This document shows positions 1 to 7,671 of a DNA stretch of 12,747 nucleotides, piece by piece. The translations under genes and the position numbers were made by a program. Positions within the stretch are counted from its first letter, which is position 1. Each line of letters opens with the position of its first letter. This DNA comes from Bacteroidales bacterium (GTDB lineage: Bacteria > Bacteroidota > Bacteroidia > Bacteroidales > VadinHA17), in assembly GCA_003162595.1 (NCBI GenBank), contig PMNJ01000281.1, positions 1 to 12,747 on the forward strand, in the 5' to 3' direction. The notes under the pieces were generated by a model. That model did not search any database. It saw nothing but the letters and a program-made list of their open reading frames with translations, and was not told the DNA's origin.

Positions 1-2
1 TT

Positions 3-2036
3 CCAAAATGGATTGGGGTTATGGATTATACAGATATGGCTGAAAATCTGAATTACAACTTCGTAAAGACAGCACATTATCCCAACGATAAACTTGTATA
101 TGAGTTAGCTGATAAACTAGGTATCGTGATAGATGAGGAATCTCCCAGTATTAATAACCAGGAATTCTCTGTGGAGGTTCAGGAACAGCAAATGAAAGAG
201 ATGATACGTCGTGACCGTAACCATCCTAGCATAATGTTTTGGAGTATGGGAAACGAAACCAACCACGCTGTCGATTCAAAATTTGCGGTGGCTGAAGATA
301 CAACAAGGATTTTGACTGCTTGCAAGGTCACAGATGGTTCTGCGGGTGCATTTGTAAAACATACCAATGAAAACCTCGCACTTGAAGCTCTTTCGGGATT
401 TACGATCAGGGGATGGAATAACCTGGATATTAATGACCTGAAACTGACTGACAGACACCAGAGTGGAACTGATGGACACGAATTGAGCATGATAAAAGCA
501 GGTGAAGTATCGGAAATAGGAAACCTGGGTAACTGGCTTTATGGAGACCATGGCGCTGACAAGGATTATTTTAATTCGCCCCTTCAGCATGTTGATCCTT
601 CAGGTATTGTAGATGTTTACAGGATACCAAAATTTACATATTATTTATGGCAGGCTATCTGCGGCAAAAATTTGATGGTTTTTATTCAGCCGTCCTATTG
701 GCGACCTCAATATGTCGGACTAAAGGAAGATATATCTGTAAATTCCAATTGTGACAAGGTTGAACTTAAGGTCAATGGCGTAAGCAAAGGATTCCAGTCG
801 CCCGACCAGTCTAATTTAAATTGTGTAACTTTTAATAATATATTGATTGAGAAGGGTATTATAAGTGCAGTTGGAACTAAAGGCGGAAAAACAATACAGA
901 CAGAGGTTGTTATGGCCGGAGAACCGGCAAAAATAGTTGTTACCGGATCACAGAATAAAGTAAAAGCCGATCGTGGTTCTGTTGTTATTATTACAGCGGA
1001 TATTGTTGATTCCCGGGGAATTCATGTTCAGGGCGCCAATAATTCAATTAAATGGACTCTGACCGGACCTGCAACCCTGGTAGGCCCGTCAGTTTATGAA
1101 TCAGATATTAACAAACATCATGAGATTGACGGAGTGTGGTATATGGAGATGCCAGTATCAAATGTGATAAGATCTACAGGTAAACCCGGTAAGATTAATG
1201 TCTCCGTATCATCAAGCGGTCTGGCTTCAGGAACATTTGATATTGAGGCAGAAGAATTGGAATCCGATAACTCGGTTATTGTCGAGCCGGTTCTGCAGGA
1301 TGAAGGACGAATTGGTGTTTCCAAAATTTTACTCAAGGTTAACAGACTGGACGATGTTCCGCGTGAAATAAAAATGAATTATGATGAACTCAATCTCGGG
1401 TCATCTGATAAACATGGATATATCAAGATAATCAAAGATTATATATTTAAGAATAATCCTTCTTTAGATACTGCTACAATTGAATTCAGGACGCTGGGTG
1501 ATTTGTTTAGTTCTCAGCTTTTAAATTCCGGAGGACACCTTAATGCCAATGATTTTAATTTCAATATTGATCATTACAATAATTGCAGACTGATAAACAG
1601 CTATATAAATAGTACCAAACTTCCACCGCTTTTTAAAGAAGGGTTGAAAAGATACTATTCAGACGCAATCATTAAAAAAGGTAGTGAAAAAAATGCAGGT
1701 GAGGAGATGAACTGGCTGAACTGGATCCCTTCAGGGGGCACAGTTGTCATTTATCAGGACGAAAAGGCAAATGTCAATTTGAAAGGGGCTATTCTATCTA
1801 AGAATTCGGGACTTGCGGATATAATAGCTGTTGTTTATCCGAAATTTGCGAATTTTTCACAGGAAGCAAAAGAACGGGCCTTGATATTTATCAGTAAAAT
1901 GAATCCTTATATACATTCAGCTTCAATAAGTGATCAAAACAGGGCAGGAGATAATATTAGACAGAACAATATCTCCTATGATGCCGAAAAAGGACAACCG
2001 ATTTTAATACCCTTACTTAAATTTATCTCTGAATAA
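3..2036 (+). CDS. Glycoside hydrolase family 2 enzyme, 3' part (5' end outside window)
   Basis: This is the C-terminal part of an exo-acting retaining GH2 glycosidase, probably beta-galactosidase-like. The frame is open to the left edge (PKWIGV precedes the first Met at 21), so the N-terminal beta-sandwich domains and start of the barrel are missing. Numbering from the Met at 21: the TIM-barrel remnant has KTAHYPND (17-23), the GH2 signature RDRNHPSIMFWSMGNE with the likely acid/base Glu79, and VSEIGN with the likely nucleophile Glu165. The 86-residue separation fits clan GH-A. Residues about 225-305 look like the DUF4982-type beta domain (CDKVELKVNG) and about 305-410 like an Ig/Big-like GH2 C-terminal domain. 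Residues about 415-671 form a further module I do not recognise. The family call is strong. The substrate is uncertain because the sugar-binding N-terminus is absent. A 244-nt gap with a repeat separates it from the next gene. Confidence 0.85.
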   Translation, partial: PKWIGVMDYTDMAENLNYNFVKTAHYPNDKLVYELADKLGIVIDEESPSINNQEFSVEVQEQQMKEMIRRDRNHPSIMFWSMGNETNHAVDSKFAVAEDTTRILTACKVTDGSAGAFVKHTNENLALEALSGFTIRGWNNLDINDLKLTDRHQSGTDGHELSMIKAGEVSEIGNLGNWLYGDHGADKDYFNSPLQHVDPSGIVDVYRIPKFTYYLWQAICGKNLMVFIQPSYWRPQYVGLKEDISVNSNCDKVELKVNGVSKGFQSPDQSNLNCVTFNNILIEKGIISAVGTKGGKTIQTEVVMAGEPAKIVVTGSQNKVKADRGSVVIITADIVDSRGIHVQGANNSIKWTLTGPATLVGPSVYESDINKHHEIDGVWYMEMPVSNVIRSTGKPGKINVSVSSSGLASGTFDIEAEELESDNSVIVEPVLQDEGRIGVSKILLKVNRLDDVPREIKMNYDELNLGSSDKHGYIKIIKDYIFKNNPSLDTATIEFRTLGDLFSSQLLNSGGHLNANDFNFNIDHYNNCRLINSYINSTKLPPLFKEGLKRYYSDAIIKKGSEKNAGEEMNWLNWIPSGGTVVIYQDEKANVNLKGAILSKNSGLADIIAVVYPKFANFSQEAKERALIFISKMNPYIHSASISDQNRAGDNIRQNNISYDAEKGQPILIPLLKFISE

Positions 2037-2040
2037 CCAA

Positions 2041-2135
2041 CTTTGTGTCTCTATTAGCTTCTCTGTGTACCCTGTGTAGCTTAATAAATTTGTAACTGTC
2101 ACAGAGGGACACGGAGGGACCACGGAATGCCAAAG
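2041..2135. repeat. Imperfect inverted repeat made of CACAGAG/CACGGAG-like words
   Basis: The left arm at 2061-2076 (CTCTGTGTACCCTGTG) matches the reverse complement of the right arm at 2100-2116 (CACAGAGGGACACGGAG) with two substitutions and one gap. The central loop is 23 nt. The outermost CTTTG (2041-2045) and CAAAG (2131-2135) also pair. The right side is a short tandem array of about 10-nt words: CACAGAGGGA, CACGGAGGGA, CCACGGA. The base composition differs from the AT-rich surroundings. From memory, similar CACAGAG-type words occur as intergenic repeats in several environmental bacterial genomes, but I cannot count copies here. It follows the GH2 stop directly and could fold in RNA, but it lacks a T-run, so it is not a standard terminator. 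Confidence 0.6.
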
Positions 2136-2153
2136 TGATTACATATTATTTAT

Positions 2154-2184
2154 TTTGTGAAAAATTAAATAATACCTACTTTTA
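2154..2184 (+). promoter_or_regulatory. Candidate Bacteroidota-type promoter for the isomerase-like gene
   Basis: TTTG at 2154-2157 is followed after 19 nt by TACTTTTA at 2177-2184. This agrees with the Bacteroidota sigma-ABfr consensus (TTTG at -33, TAnnTTTG at -7) except for the last base. Transcription would start near 2191, giving a leader of about 90 nt to the ATG at 2281. The region is AT-rich, so a chance match is possible. Confidence 0.4.
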
Positions 2185-2280
2185 CTTTTTAAGTTCCTTC
2201 TATTTTAATTAATTAAGAATAAGGAGCTTATGGATTCTGAATTATTAAACCTGGAACATTTAAATCTAAACCTGATCAAA

Positions 2281-3159
2281 ATGAAAAAAAGAAGTACTAT
2301 TTCTATTGTCCTTTTAATGGCTGTAACAGGTCTTATCTTTTCCACCTTTTATTCATGTACGACAAAACCTCAGAAGAACCTGGGACTCCAGTTGTACTCC
2401 ATTCGTGATTCAATCATGAAGGACGTGCCTGCTGCTATAGCCAAAGTAGGCAAAATGGGTTATAAATTTGTCGAGCCTGCAAATTATGCCGACGGAAAAC
2501 TTTACGGAATGGAGCCGGCTGCATTTAAGTCTCTTTGTCAATCAAATGGTTTGACAATATTGAGTTCTCATGTAGGCCAGCCTCTGCCTGATTCTGCAAA
2601 CTGGGGAAAGACCATGGCATGGTGGGACGCCTGTATTGATGCTCATGTTGCTGCCGGCGCAAAATTCCTTGTTCAGCCATTTATGGGTGAAGGAGCATAT
2701 CGTAGTCTTGATACACTAAAGCGTTATTGCGATTATTTTAATATGATTGGTGAAAAATGCAAAGCCAAAGGTATCCGGTTCGGTTACCATAACCATAATA
2801 AAGAATTCTCCACAAAATTGGACGGTCAGACAATTTACGATTACATGCTTGCAAATACTGATCCTTCTAAAGTTATGTTCGAGATGGATCTTTACTGGGT
2901 AGTTATGGGCGGGGCTAAACCTGTTGATTATTTCAATAAGTACCCGGGTCGTTTTGAACTCTGGCATATAAAAGACAAAAAAGAAATCGGAGGTAAAGAT
3001 ACAATGATGGATTTTGAAGCAATCTGGGCCGCTGCTCCTAAATCAGGCATGCAATACGGTGTTGTAGAAGTTGAAGAGTATAATTTCGATCAGTTTACAA
3101 GCTGCCAGAAAAGTATTGATTTTCTTAATGCCGCACCTTACGTAGTAATGCCTAAATAG
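2281..3159 (+). CDS. Exported lipoprotein with xylose-isomerase-like TIM barrel (sugar isomerase/epimerase family)
   Basis: Predicted 292-residue protein. It has an n-region MKKRS, a hydrophobic segment, and a lipobox-like FYSC with Cys26 as the likely lipidated residue, so it is probably membrane-anchored outside the cytoplasm. The rest is one AP-endonuclease-2/xylose-isomerase-like TIM barrel: LGLQLYSIRD at the first strand, YHNHNKEF (169-176), FEMDLYWV (200-207), LWHIKDK (227-233) and VVEVEEY (261-267). These supply the Glu, Asp and His residues that usually bind a divalent metal in this superfamily. Substrate is not deducible; family members isomerise, epimerise or cleave sugars and keto-sugars. 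I chose the ATG at 2281 because the signal peptide begins there. The in-frame ATG at 2230 has AGGAG only 3 nt upstream and would add 17 residues before the signal peptide. An intrinsic terminator follows, so it is likely a single-gene unit. Confidence 0.85.
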   Translation: MKKRSTISIVLLMAVTGLIFSTFYSCTTKPQKNLGLQLYSIRDSIMKDVPAAIAKVGKMGYKFVEPANYADGKLYGMEPAAFKSLCQSNGLTILSSHVGQPLPDSANWGKTMAWWDACIDAHVAAGAKFLVQPFMGEGAYRSLDTLKRYCDYFNMIGEKCKAKGIRFGYHNHNKEFSTKLDGQTIYDYMLANTDPSKVMFEMDLYWVVMGGAKPVDYFNKYPGRFELWHIKDKKEIGGKDTMMDFEAIWAAAPKSGMQYGVVEVEEYNFDQFTSCQKSIDFLNAAPYVVMPK

Positions 3160-3194
3160 GTATAAAAGACAGTAACACATTAATTTGATTAAGG

Positions 3195-3229
3195 AAGAGC
3201 ACATAATATTATTTGTGCTCTTTTTTTTT
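3195..3229 (+). terminator. Intrinsic terminator after the isomerase-like gene
   Basis: A perfect 9-bp stem AAGAGCACA (3195-3203) / TGTGCTCTT (3214-3222) with a 10-nt loop runs directly into an unbroken T-run (3221-3229). It lies 36 nt after the isomerase stop codon and separates that gene from the GH95 unit. Confidence 0.88.
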
Positions 3230-3262
3230 ACAAAATAATGGTCTGGAATAAAAACAATTGTA

Positions 3263-3291
3263 TATATTTACACGTGAAAGTACACGTGTAA
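3263..3291 (+). promoter_or_regulatory. Perfect dyad (probable operator) overlapping a weak -7-like element
   Basis: TTACACGTG (3268-3276) and CACGTGTAA (3283-3291) form a perfect 9-bp inverted repeat with a 6-nt spacer. TACACGTG also recurs as a direct repeat with a 12-nt period (3269-3276 and 3281-3288). TATATTTA at 3263-3270 resembles the Bacteroidota -7 box (TAnnTTTG), but I see no good -33 box. If that -7 box is used, the dyad covers the transcription start, as a repressor site would. It ends 20 nt before the GH95 ATG. The dyad is certain; operator function and promoter placement are inference. Confidence 0.55.
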
Positions 3292-3311
3292 GTAAGTGGA
3301 ATGATTTTGTT

Positions 3312-5768
3312 ATGAGAAAAAGAATTTATCCTGCCTACCTGTCAATAATTCCAGTATTGGTTTTTATTCTATTAAGTTTTAAAAATATCAATAAAAGCCA
3401 GCTGCCATTCAATCCTACATATTCTTTATGGTATAATAAGGCTGCTGTTACATGGGAAGAAGCATTACCTGTTGGCAATGGCCGTATGGGTGCAATGATC
3501 TTCGGCCGTCCGGTCCATGAGAAACTGCAATTAAACGATATTACAATCTGGTCAGGTAAACCGGAACCGGAAGCAGACAGACCGGAAGCTTATAAAGAAT
3601 TGCCTGAAATACGGAAGGCAATAAGTGATGGAAATTATCAGGAAGCACAGCGTCTGACAGCCCTGTATATGACAACCAACGAAAAACCAGGAGTAAATAT
3701 TTATAACACAAAGTACTTCGCATCATACCAGACATTAGGCGATTTAAATATTGACTTTGACATAGATAGCACTAAGATTTCAGATTATTATCGATGGCTT
3801 AACATTGATGAAGCCATTGCAGGTGTGGCATTTAAAACGGACGACAATACCTTTACCCGCGAAATATTTTCAAGCGCTCCCGATGGAGTAATTGTTGTAA
3901 AACTGACAAGTGGAAAGAAAGGGAGCTTAAGTTTTAAAGCAATACTTACGCGCCAGGTATCTGCTAAAACTCAATTTGAAGCGCCTAACACGCTTGTAAT
4001 GAAGGGAAATACCGATTATCTTGGTCACAAAGGTAATTGTGAGTATGAAGCAAGACTCAGTGTGTTAACAAAAAAAGGAAGTATATCGGGTGACAGCGAC
4101 ATAATTGAAGTTAAAAATGCTGATGAAGCTACCATACTTATTACATGTGGCACTTCTTATATTCCTGACTTTGATAAAAATTTCAGGATAGCAGTTCCTC
4201 ATGATTCTATTGTGAAGATAATTCAATCAGCATCAGCAAAATCATTTGAAAAACTTAGAAATGACCATGTAACTGATTATCAGAAATATTTTCACAGGAC
4301 AAGTTTTGATCTCGGACAAACTGAAGCCGTAAAAAGTACGACGGAGGAAAGATTATCGCAATTCAATAAAGGGGTAGATGATCCCGGGCTGATATCTCTG
4401 TTTTATCAGTATGGCAGGTATCTGATGATCTCATCCAGCCGTCCCGGAAATCCGCTTCCGTCAAATTCACAGGGTATTTGGGGCGATGGACTTAAACTTC
4501 CATGGAATTGCGATTATAAAGCAAACATTAATTATGAAATGAACTATTGGATGACAGAGCCATCTAACCTTAGTGATTGTCATCTTCCAATGCTTAAGTA
4601 CACATCTGTCCTTGTTAAACCGGGGACAAAAACCGCGCAGGCTTACTTTAATGCTCCGGGATGGGTCCTGGCAATGATGACTAATGCATGGGGCTGGACC
4701 AGTCCGGGAGAAGCAGTGGGTTGGGGAAGCTTTTTTGGTGCAGGAGGATGGGTAAGCCGGCATCTATGGGAACATTATGCTTTCACTCAGGACAAGGATT
4801 ACCTTAAGTGGGCTTATCCGGTCATGAAAGGGTCATGTGAATTTTATCTGGGAGCAATGGTTGAAGATAAAAACGGCTACCTTGTCACCTCACCTTCAAC
4901 ATCTCCGGAGAATTCATGGGGGAGGGGATTGAATGTGGACGAAGGGTCTACAATAGAGTTACAGATTATTAATGATCTGTTTACAAACACAATAGCCGCA
5001 TGCAAAACTCTGAATATTGATAATGATTTTCGGGCTAAACTGGAAACTGCAAGGGCGAAAATTCGTCCGATGAAAATAGGTAAAGCCGGTCAGCTGCAGG
5101 AATGGAGCCGCGATCTGGATATGGAAGCACCTGAACTGAAGCACAGGCATATTTCTCATCTTTTCGGTTTGTTTCCCGGGAACCAGATATCTCCGCTATC
5201 CACACCAGACCTGGCTAAAGCTGCGATGAAAACACTGGAAGTCAGAGGCGACACAAGCACCGGTTGGAGCCTTGCCTGGAAAATTAATTTTTGGGCAAGA
5301 TTGATGGATGGAAATCATGCTTATAACCTGATGAAAATACAATTGAGATTGGTAACAACTGAAGGAACTAATTACTCGCGGGGAGGAGGAACTTACCCTA
5401 ACCTGTTTGATGCCCATCCTCCATTTCAGATTGATGGAAATTTTGGCTTCGTTTCAGGTGTGGATGAGATGTTATTCCAAAGTCAGGAAACATTTACAGA
5501 TCCCAGGTATCCTGATGAAGAACTTTATATAATTCATCTGCTTCCTGCATTACCTGATAAATGGCCGAGTGGAAGTATTAAAGGGGTACGTGCACGCGGT
5601 GGATTTGAACTAGATATCGTGTGGAATGAAGGTAAATTATCCAGCGCAATTGTCAGGAATGTAAATGGCAAAGAATGTAAAATAAGGTATGGCAACAAAA
5701 CTGTTGAGTTATTTATCGATAAGGGAAAATCAGTAACGCTTAATAGTGAATTGGTTGCAGTAAAATAA
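3312..5768 (+). CDS. GH95 alpha-L-fucosidase / alpha-L-galactosidase, exported
   Basis: An inverting exo-glycosidase of 818 residues, about the usual length for GH95. It should release terminal alpha-1,2-linked L-fucose or L-galactose. The N-terminus is MRKR plus a hydrophobic stretch (PAYLSIIPVLVFILLSF), a signal peptide or membrane anchor. The N-terminal beta-sandwich begins near residue 36 (LWYNKAAVTWEEALPVGNGR), and the (alpha/alpha)6 barrel covers about 350-735. Conserved family positions are visible: the two Asn of NIN (Asn405, Asn407), PSTSPEN with Glu533, HRHISHL, and HPPFQIDGNFG with Asp708. Position 403, two before the first Asn, is Lys, where I recall His in fucosidases and Thr in a known alpha-L-galactosidase. 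MNYWMTE also replaces the common MNYWPAE. The ATG at 3312 is preferred over an upstream TTG at 3258, which lies inside the putative promoter. It is the first gene of a run with the GH27 and GH2 genes. Confidence 0.92.
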   Translation: MRKRIYPAYLSIIPVLVFILLSFKNINKSQLPFNPTYSLWYNKAAVTWEEALPVGNGRMGAMIFGRPVHEKLQLNDITIWSGKPEPEADRPEAYKELPEIRKAISDGNYQEAQRLTALYMTTNEKPGVNIYNTKYFASYQTLGDLNIDFDIDSTKISDYYRWLNIDEAIAGVAFKTDDNTFTREIFSSAPDGVIVVKLTSGKKGSLSFKAILTRQVSAKTQFEAPNTLVMKGNTDYLGHKGNCEYEARLSVLTKKGSISGDSDIIEVKNADEATILITCGTSYIPDFDKNFRIAVPHDSIVKIIQSASAKSFEKLRNDHVTDYQKYFHRTSFDLGQTEAVKSTTEERLSQFNKGVDDPGLISLFYQYGRYLMISSSRPGNPLPSNSQGIWGDGLKLPWNCDYKANINYEMNYWMTEPSNLSDCHLPMLKYTSVLVKPGTKTAQAYFNAPGWVLAMMTNAWGWTSPGEAVGWGSFFGAGGWVSRHLWEHYAFTQDKDYLKWAYPVMKGSCEFYLGAMVEDKNGYLVTSPSTSPENSWGRGLNVDEGSTIELQIINDLFTNTIAACKTLNIDNDFRAKLETARAKIRPMKIGKAGQLQEWSRDLDMEAPELKHRHISHLFGLFPGNQISPLSTPDLAKAAMKTLEVRGDTSTGWSLAWKINFWARLMDGNHAYNLMKIQLRLVTTEGTNYSRGGGTYPNLFDAHPPFQIDGNFGFVSGVDEMLFQSQETFTDPRYPDEELYIIHLLPALPDKWPSGSIKGVRARGGFELDIVWNEGKLSSAIVRNVNGKECKIRYGNKTVELFIDKGKSVTLNSELVAVK

Positions 5769-5784
5769 TCTAACTACTAATTAA

Positions 5785-7647
5785 ATGAAAAAAATTCTTT
5801 TCGTTTTTTTTGCATTTCAGCTGATATGCGCATGCCAGACAAAAAAGCCGGCACCAACTCAATCTTCCAAACCCGAATTTCACTCATGGGCACCCACACC
5901 GCCTATGGGATGGAATAGCTGGGATTGTTACGGTCCCACAGTAGTTGAAAATGAGGTTAAAGCAAATGCCGACTATATGGCTGCCTATCTTAAGAAATTC
6001 GGATGGGAATATATTGTAGTGGACATAAGATGGTATGTGGCAAATGATAAATCAGGGGGATATAATGAAAAGAATCCTGTTTATAATATAGATGAACACG
6101 GTCGTTTTCTTCCTGCCGTCAACCGGTTTCCTTCAGCAGCAAACGGCAACGGATTTAAGCCACTGGCTGACTATATCCATAATAAAGGTCTGAAATTCGG
6201 TATTCATATGATGCGCGGTATCCCTGTTTTGGCTGTAAAGACTAATACGCCAATACTCGGCACTAAGGTAAAAGCTCAGGATATTTATACAACAGAAGGT
6301 CAATGTTTCTGGCTGAAAGACATGTACACAATTGTTGCCGGTAAACCCGGTGCACAGGAATATTATGATTCGTTGTTTAAGCTATATGCATCATGGGGAC
6401 TTGATTTTGTGAAGGTTGATGATCTGTCGGGTCGTACTGCTGAGATTGAAATGGTTAGAAAAGCTATCGATAACTGCGGAAGACCCATAGTGATAAGCAT
6501 TTCGCCCGGGGGAGATAAACCGGAAACAATAGAGTTCCTTAAGAAGAATGTAAATATGTGGCGCACTTCGAATGATTTCTGGGATAACTGGCCGGCACTT
6601 AAAAATCAGTTTAGAATTCTAAATAGCTGGGCCGGACTTGGAGTGCAGGGCAGTTTCCCTGACGGGGATATGCTTCCTCTTGGCAAAATAGGTCTGAGAG
6701 CCGAACGCGGAGATCCAAGGATGACAGCATTTACAAAAGATGAACAATATACTTTAATATCACTTTTTGCTATTTTCCGTTCTCCGTTAATGTTTGGTGG
6801 TGATCTGCCCAGCAATGACGATTTTACATTATCACTTATCACAAATAAAGATGTTCTTGATGTTAATCAGAAAAGTGTCAATGGAAAACAGCTTTTCAGG
6901 GAGAATGACCTTATTGCATGGACAGCCGATGACCCTGAGACAGGAGACAAATATCTTGCATTGTTCAATGCTTCCGATCAGCAACCTGTAGTCGAAAGCA
7001 AAGCAATATGGAAGAGTGAACAGATAACATCTGAAACCACAGGACAAAGTGCAGATATTGATATAGATATACGTGGTGCCAGAAAATTGTACCTTGTGGC
7101 AACTTATGATGATGTGATTGGTTTTGCAAGACATGAATGCGACTGGATAGAACCTAGACTTACAGGTCCCAAAGGTTCTGTGAATCTGACAGACCTGAAA
7201 TGGGTCAGTACTTCCGGCGGAAGGGGAGAACCCGTTATTAACCAGGCAGCGCGTGACGAAAAACTGACGGTTAATGGTAATGTATATAATAATGGTATCA
7301 ATGTTAATGCTACTACAATTATTGAATACGATTTACCTGAAGGAATGACAAAGTTCAAAGCAAAAGCCGGTCTGCAAAATGTGGTTCCAACAGGAGTTAT
7401 GACTGGTCAGGATCCGGAATCTCGGTTAAGAATGAACAATACTGCAAAATTCCTGGTATTCGTTGAGGACCCAGCCGGCCCCAAACCAGATGACACCGCT
7501 GCAGTTTCAGTAAAATTTGAACAGATGGGATTAAAAGGTACTCATATCGTCAAAGATCTATGGAGTGGCAACGAACTTGGAAAATTCACCGGCTCATTTA
7601 CCCGGACTATCAACCGTCATGGTGCCGGGCTTTACAGGATACATTAA
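5785..7647 (+). CDS. GH27-type alpha-galactosidase lipoprotein with embedded NPCBM domain
   Basis: Retaining exo-glycosidase of clan GH-D, 620 residues. MKKILFVFFAFQLICAC is a lipoprotein signal peptide with Cys17 as the lipidation site. The barrel starts at PPMGWNSWDCYG (39-50). The probable nucleophile is Asp212 in FVKVDDL, the equivalent of KYD in GH27, and the probable acid/base is Asp264 in WRTSNDFW. A C-terminal beta-sandwich begins near KYLALFNASD (about 390) and resumes at VKDLWSGNELG, ending HGAGLYRIH. Between these halves, about residues 467-565, lies an NPCBM/NEW2-like carbohydrate-binding domain (LTDLKW, then YNNGINVNATTIIEYDLPEG). Expected action is removal of terminal alpha-D-galactose; beta-L-arabinopyranose is the main alternative in this family. 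It starts 16 nt after the GH95 stop, so it is probably co-transcribed. No Shine-Dalgarno is visible; the start is set by the signal peptide. Confidence 0.9.
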   Translation: MKKILFVFFAFQLICACQTKKPAPTQSSKPEFHSWAPTPPMGWNSWDCYGPTVVENEVKANADYMAAYLKKFGWEYIVVDIRWYVANDKSGGYNEKNPVYNIDEHGRFLPAVNRFPSAANGNGFKPLADYIHNKGLKFGIHMMRGIPVLAVKTNTPILGTKVKAQDIYTTEGQCFWLKDMYTIVAGKPGAQEYYDSLFKLYASWGLDFVKVDDLSGRTAEIEMVRKAIDNCGRPIVISISPGGDKPETIEFLKKNVNMWRTSNDFWDNWPALKNQFRILNSWAGLGVQGSFPDGDMLPLGKIGLRAERGDPRMTAFTKDEQYTLISLFAIFRSPLMFGGDLPSNDDFTLSLITNKDVLDVNQKSVNGKQLFRENDLIAWTADDPETGDKYLALFNASDQQPVVESKAIWKSEQITSETTGQSADIDIDIRGARKLYLVATYDDVIGFARHECDWIEPRLTGPKGSVNLTDLKWVSTSGGRGEPVINQAARDEKLTVNGNVYNNGINVNATTIIEYDLPEGMTKFKAKAGLQNVVPTGVMTGQDPESRLRMNNTAKFLVFVEDPAGPKPDDTAAVSVKFEQMGLKGTHIVKDLWSGNELGKFTGSFTRTINRHGAGLYRIH

Positions 7648-7671
7648 AAGAATAAATCAAGAATCATAATT

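Noticed and set aside
21..2036. Loss of the catalytic nucleophile in the first GH2 enzyme
   Set aside because: The usual SEYG-like motif is altered, but VSEIGN (Glu165) lies at a suitable distance after the acid/base Glu79, so I take the site as intact.
2041..2135. CRISPR-like short array
   Set aside because: The words are about 10 nt, degenerate and without spacers, and no cas genes are in the window.
2230..2280. Upstream ATG for the isomerase-like lipoprotein
   Set aside because: It would put 17 residues before the lipoprotein signal, and the AGGAG upstream is only 3 nt from the ATG. It is kept only as an alternative start.
3258..3311. TTG start giving the GH95 protein an 18-residue N-terminal extension
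   Set aside because: It is a TTG codon within the putative promoter/dyad. The ATG at 3312 begins a normal charged-then-hydrophobic export signal.
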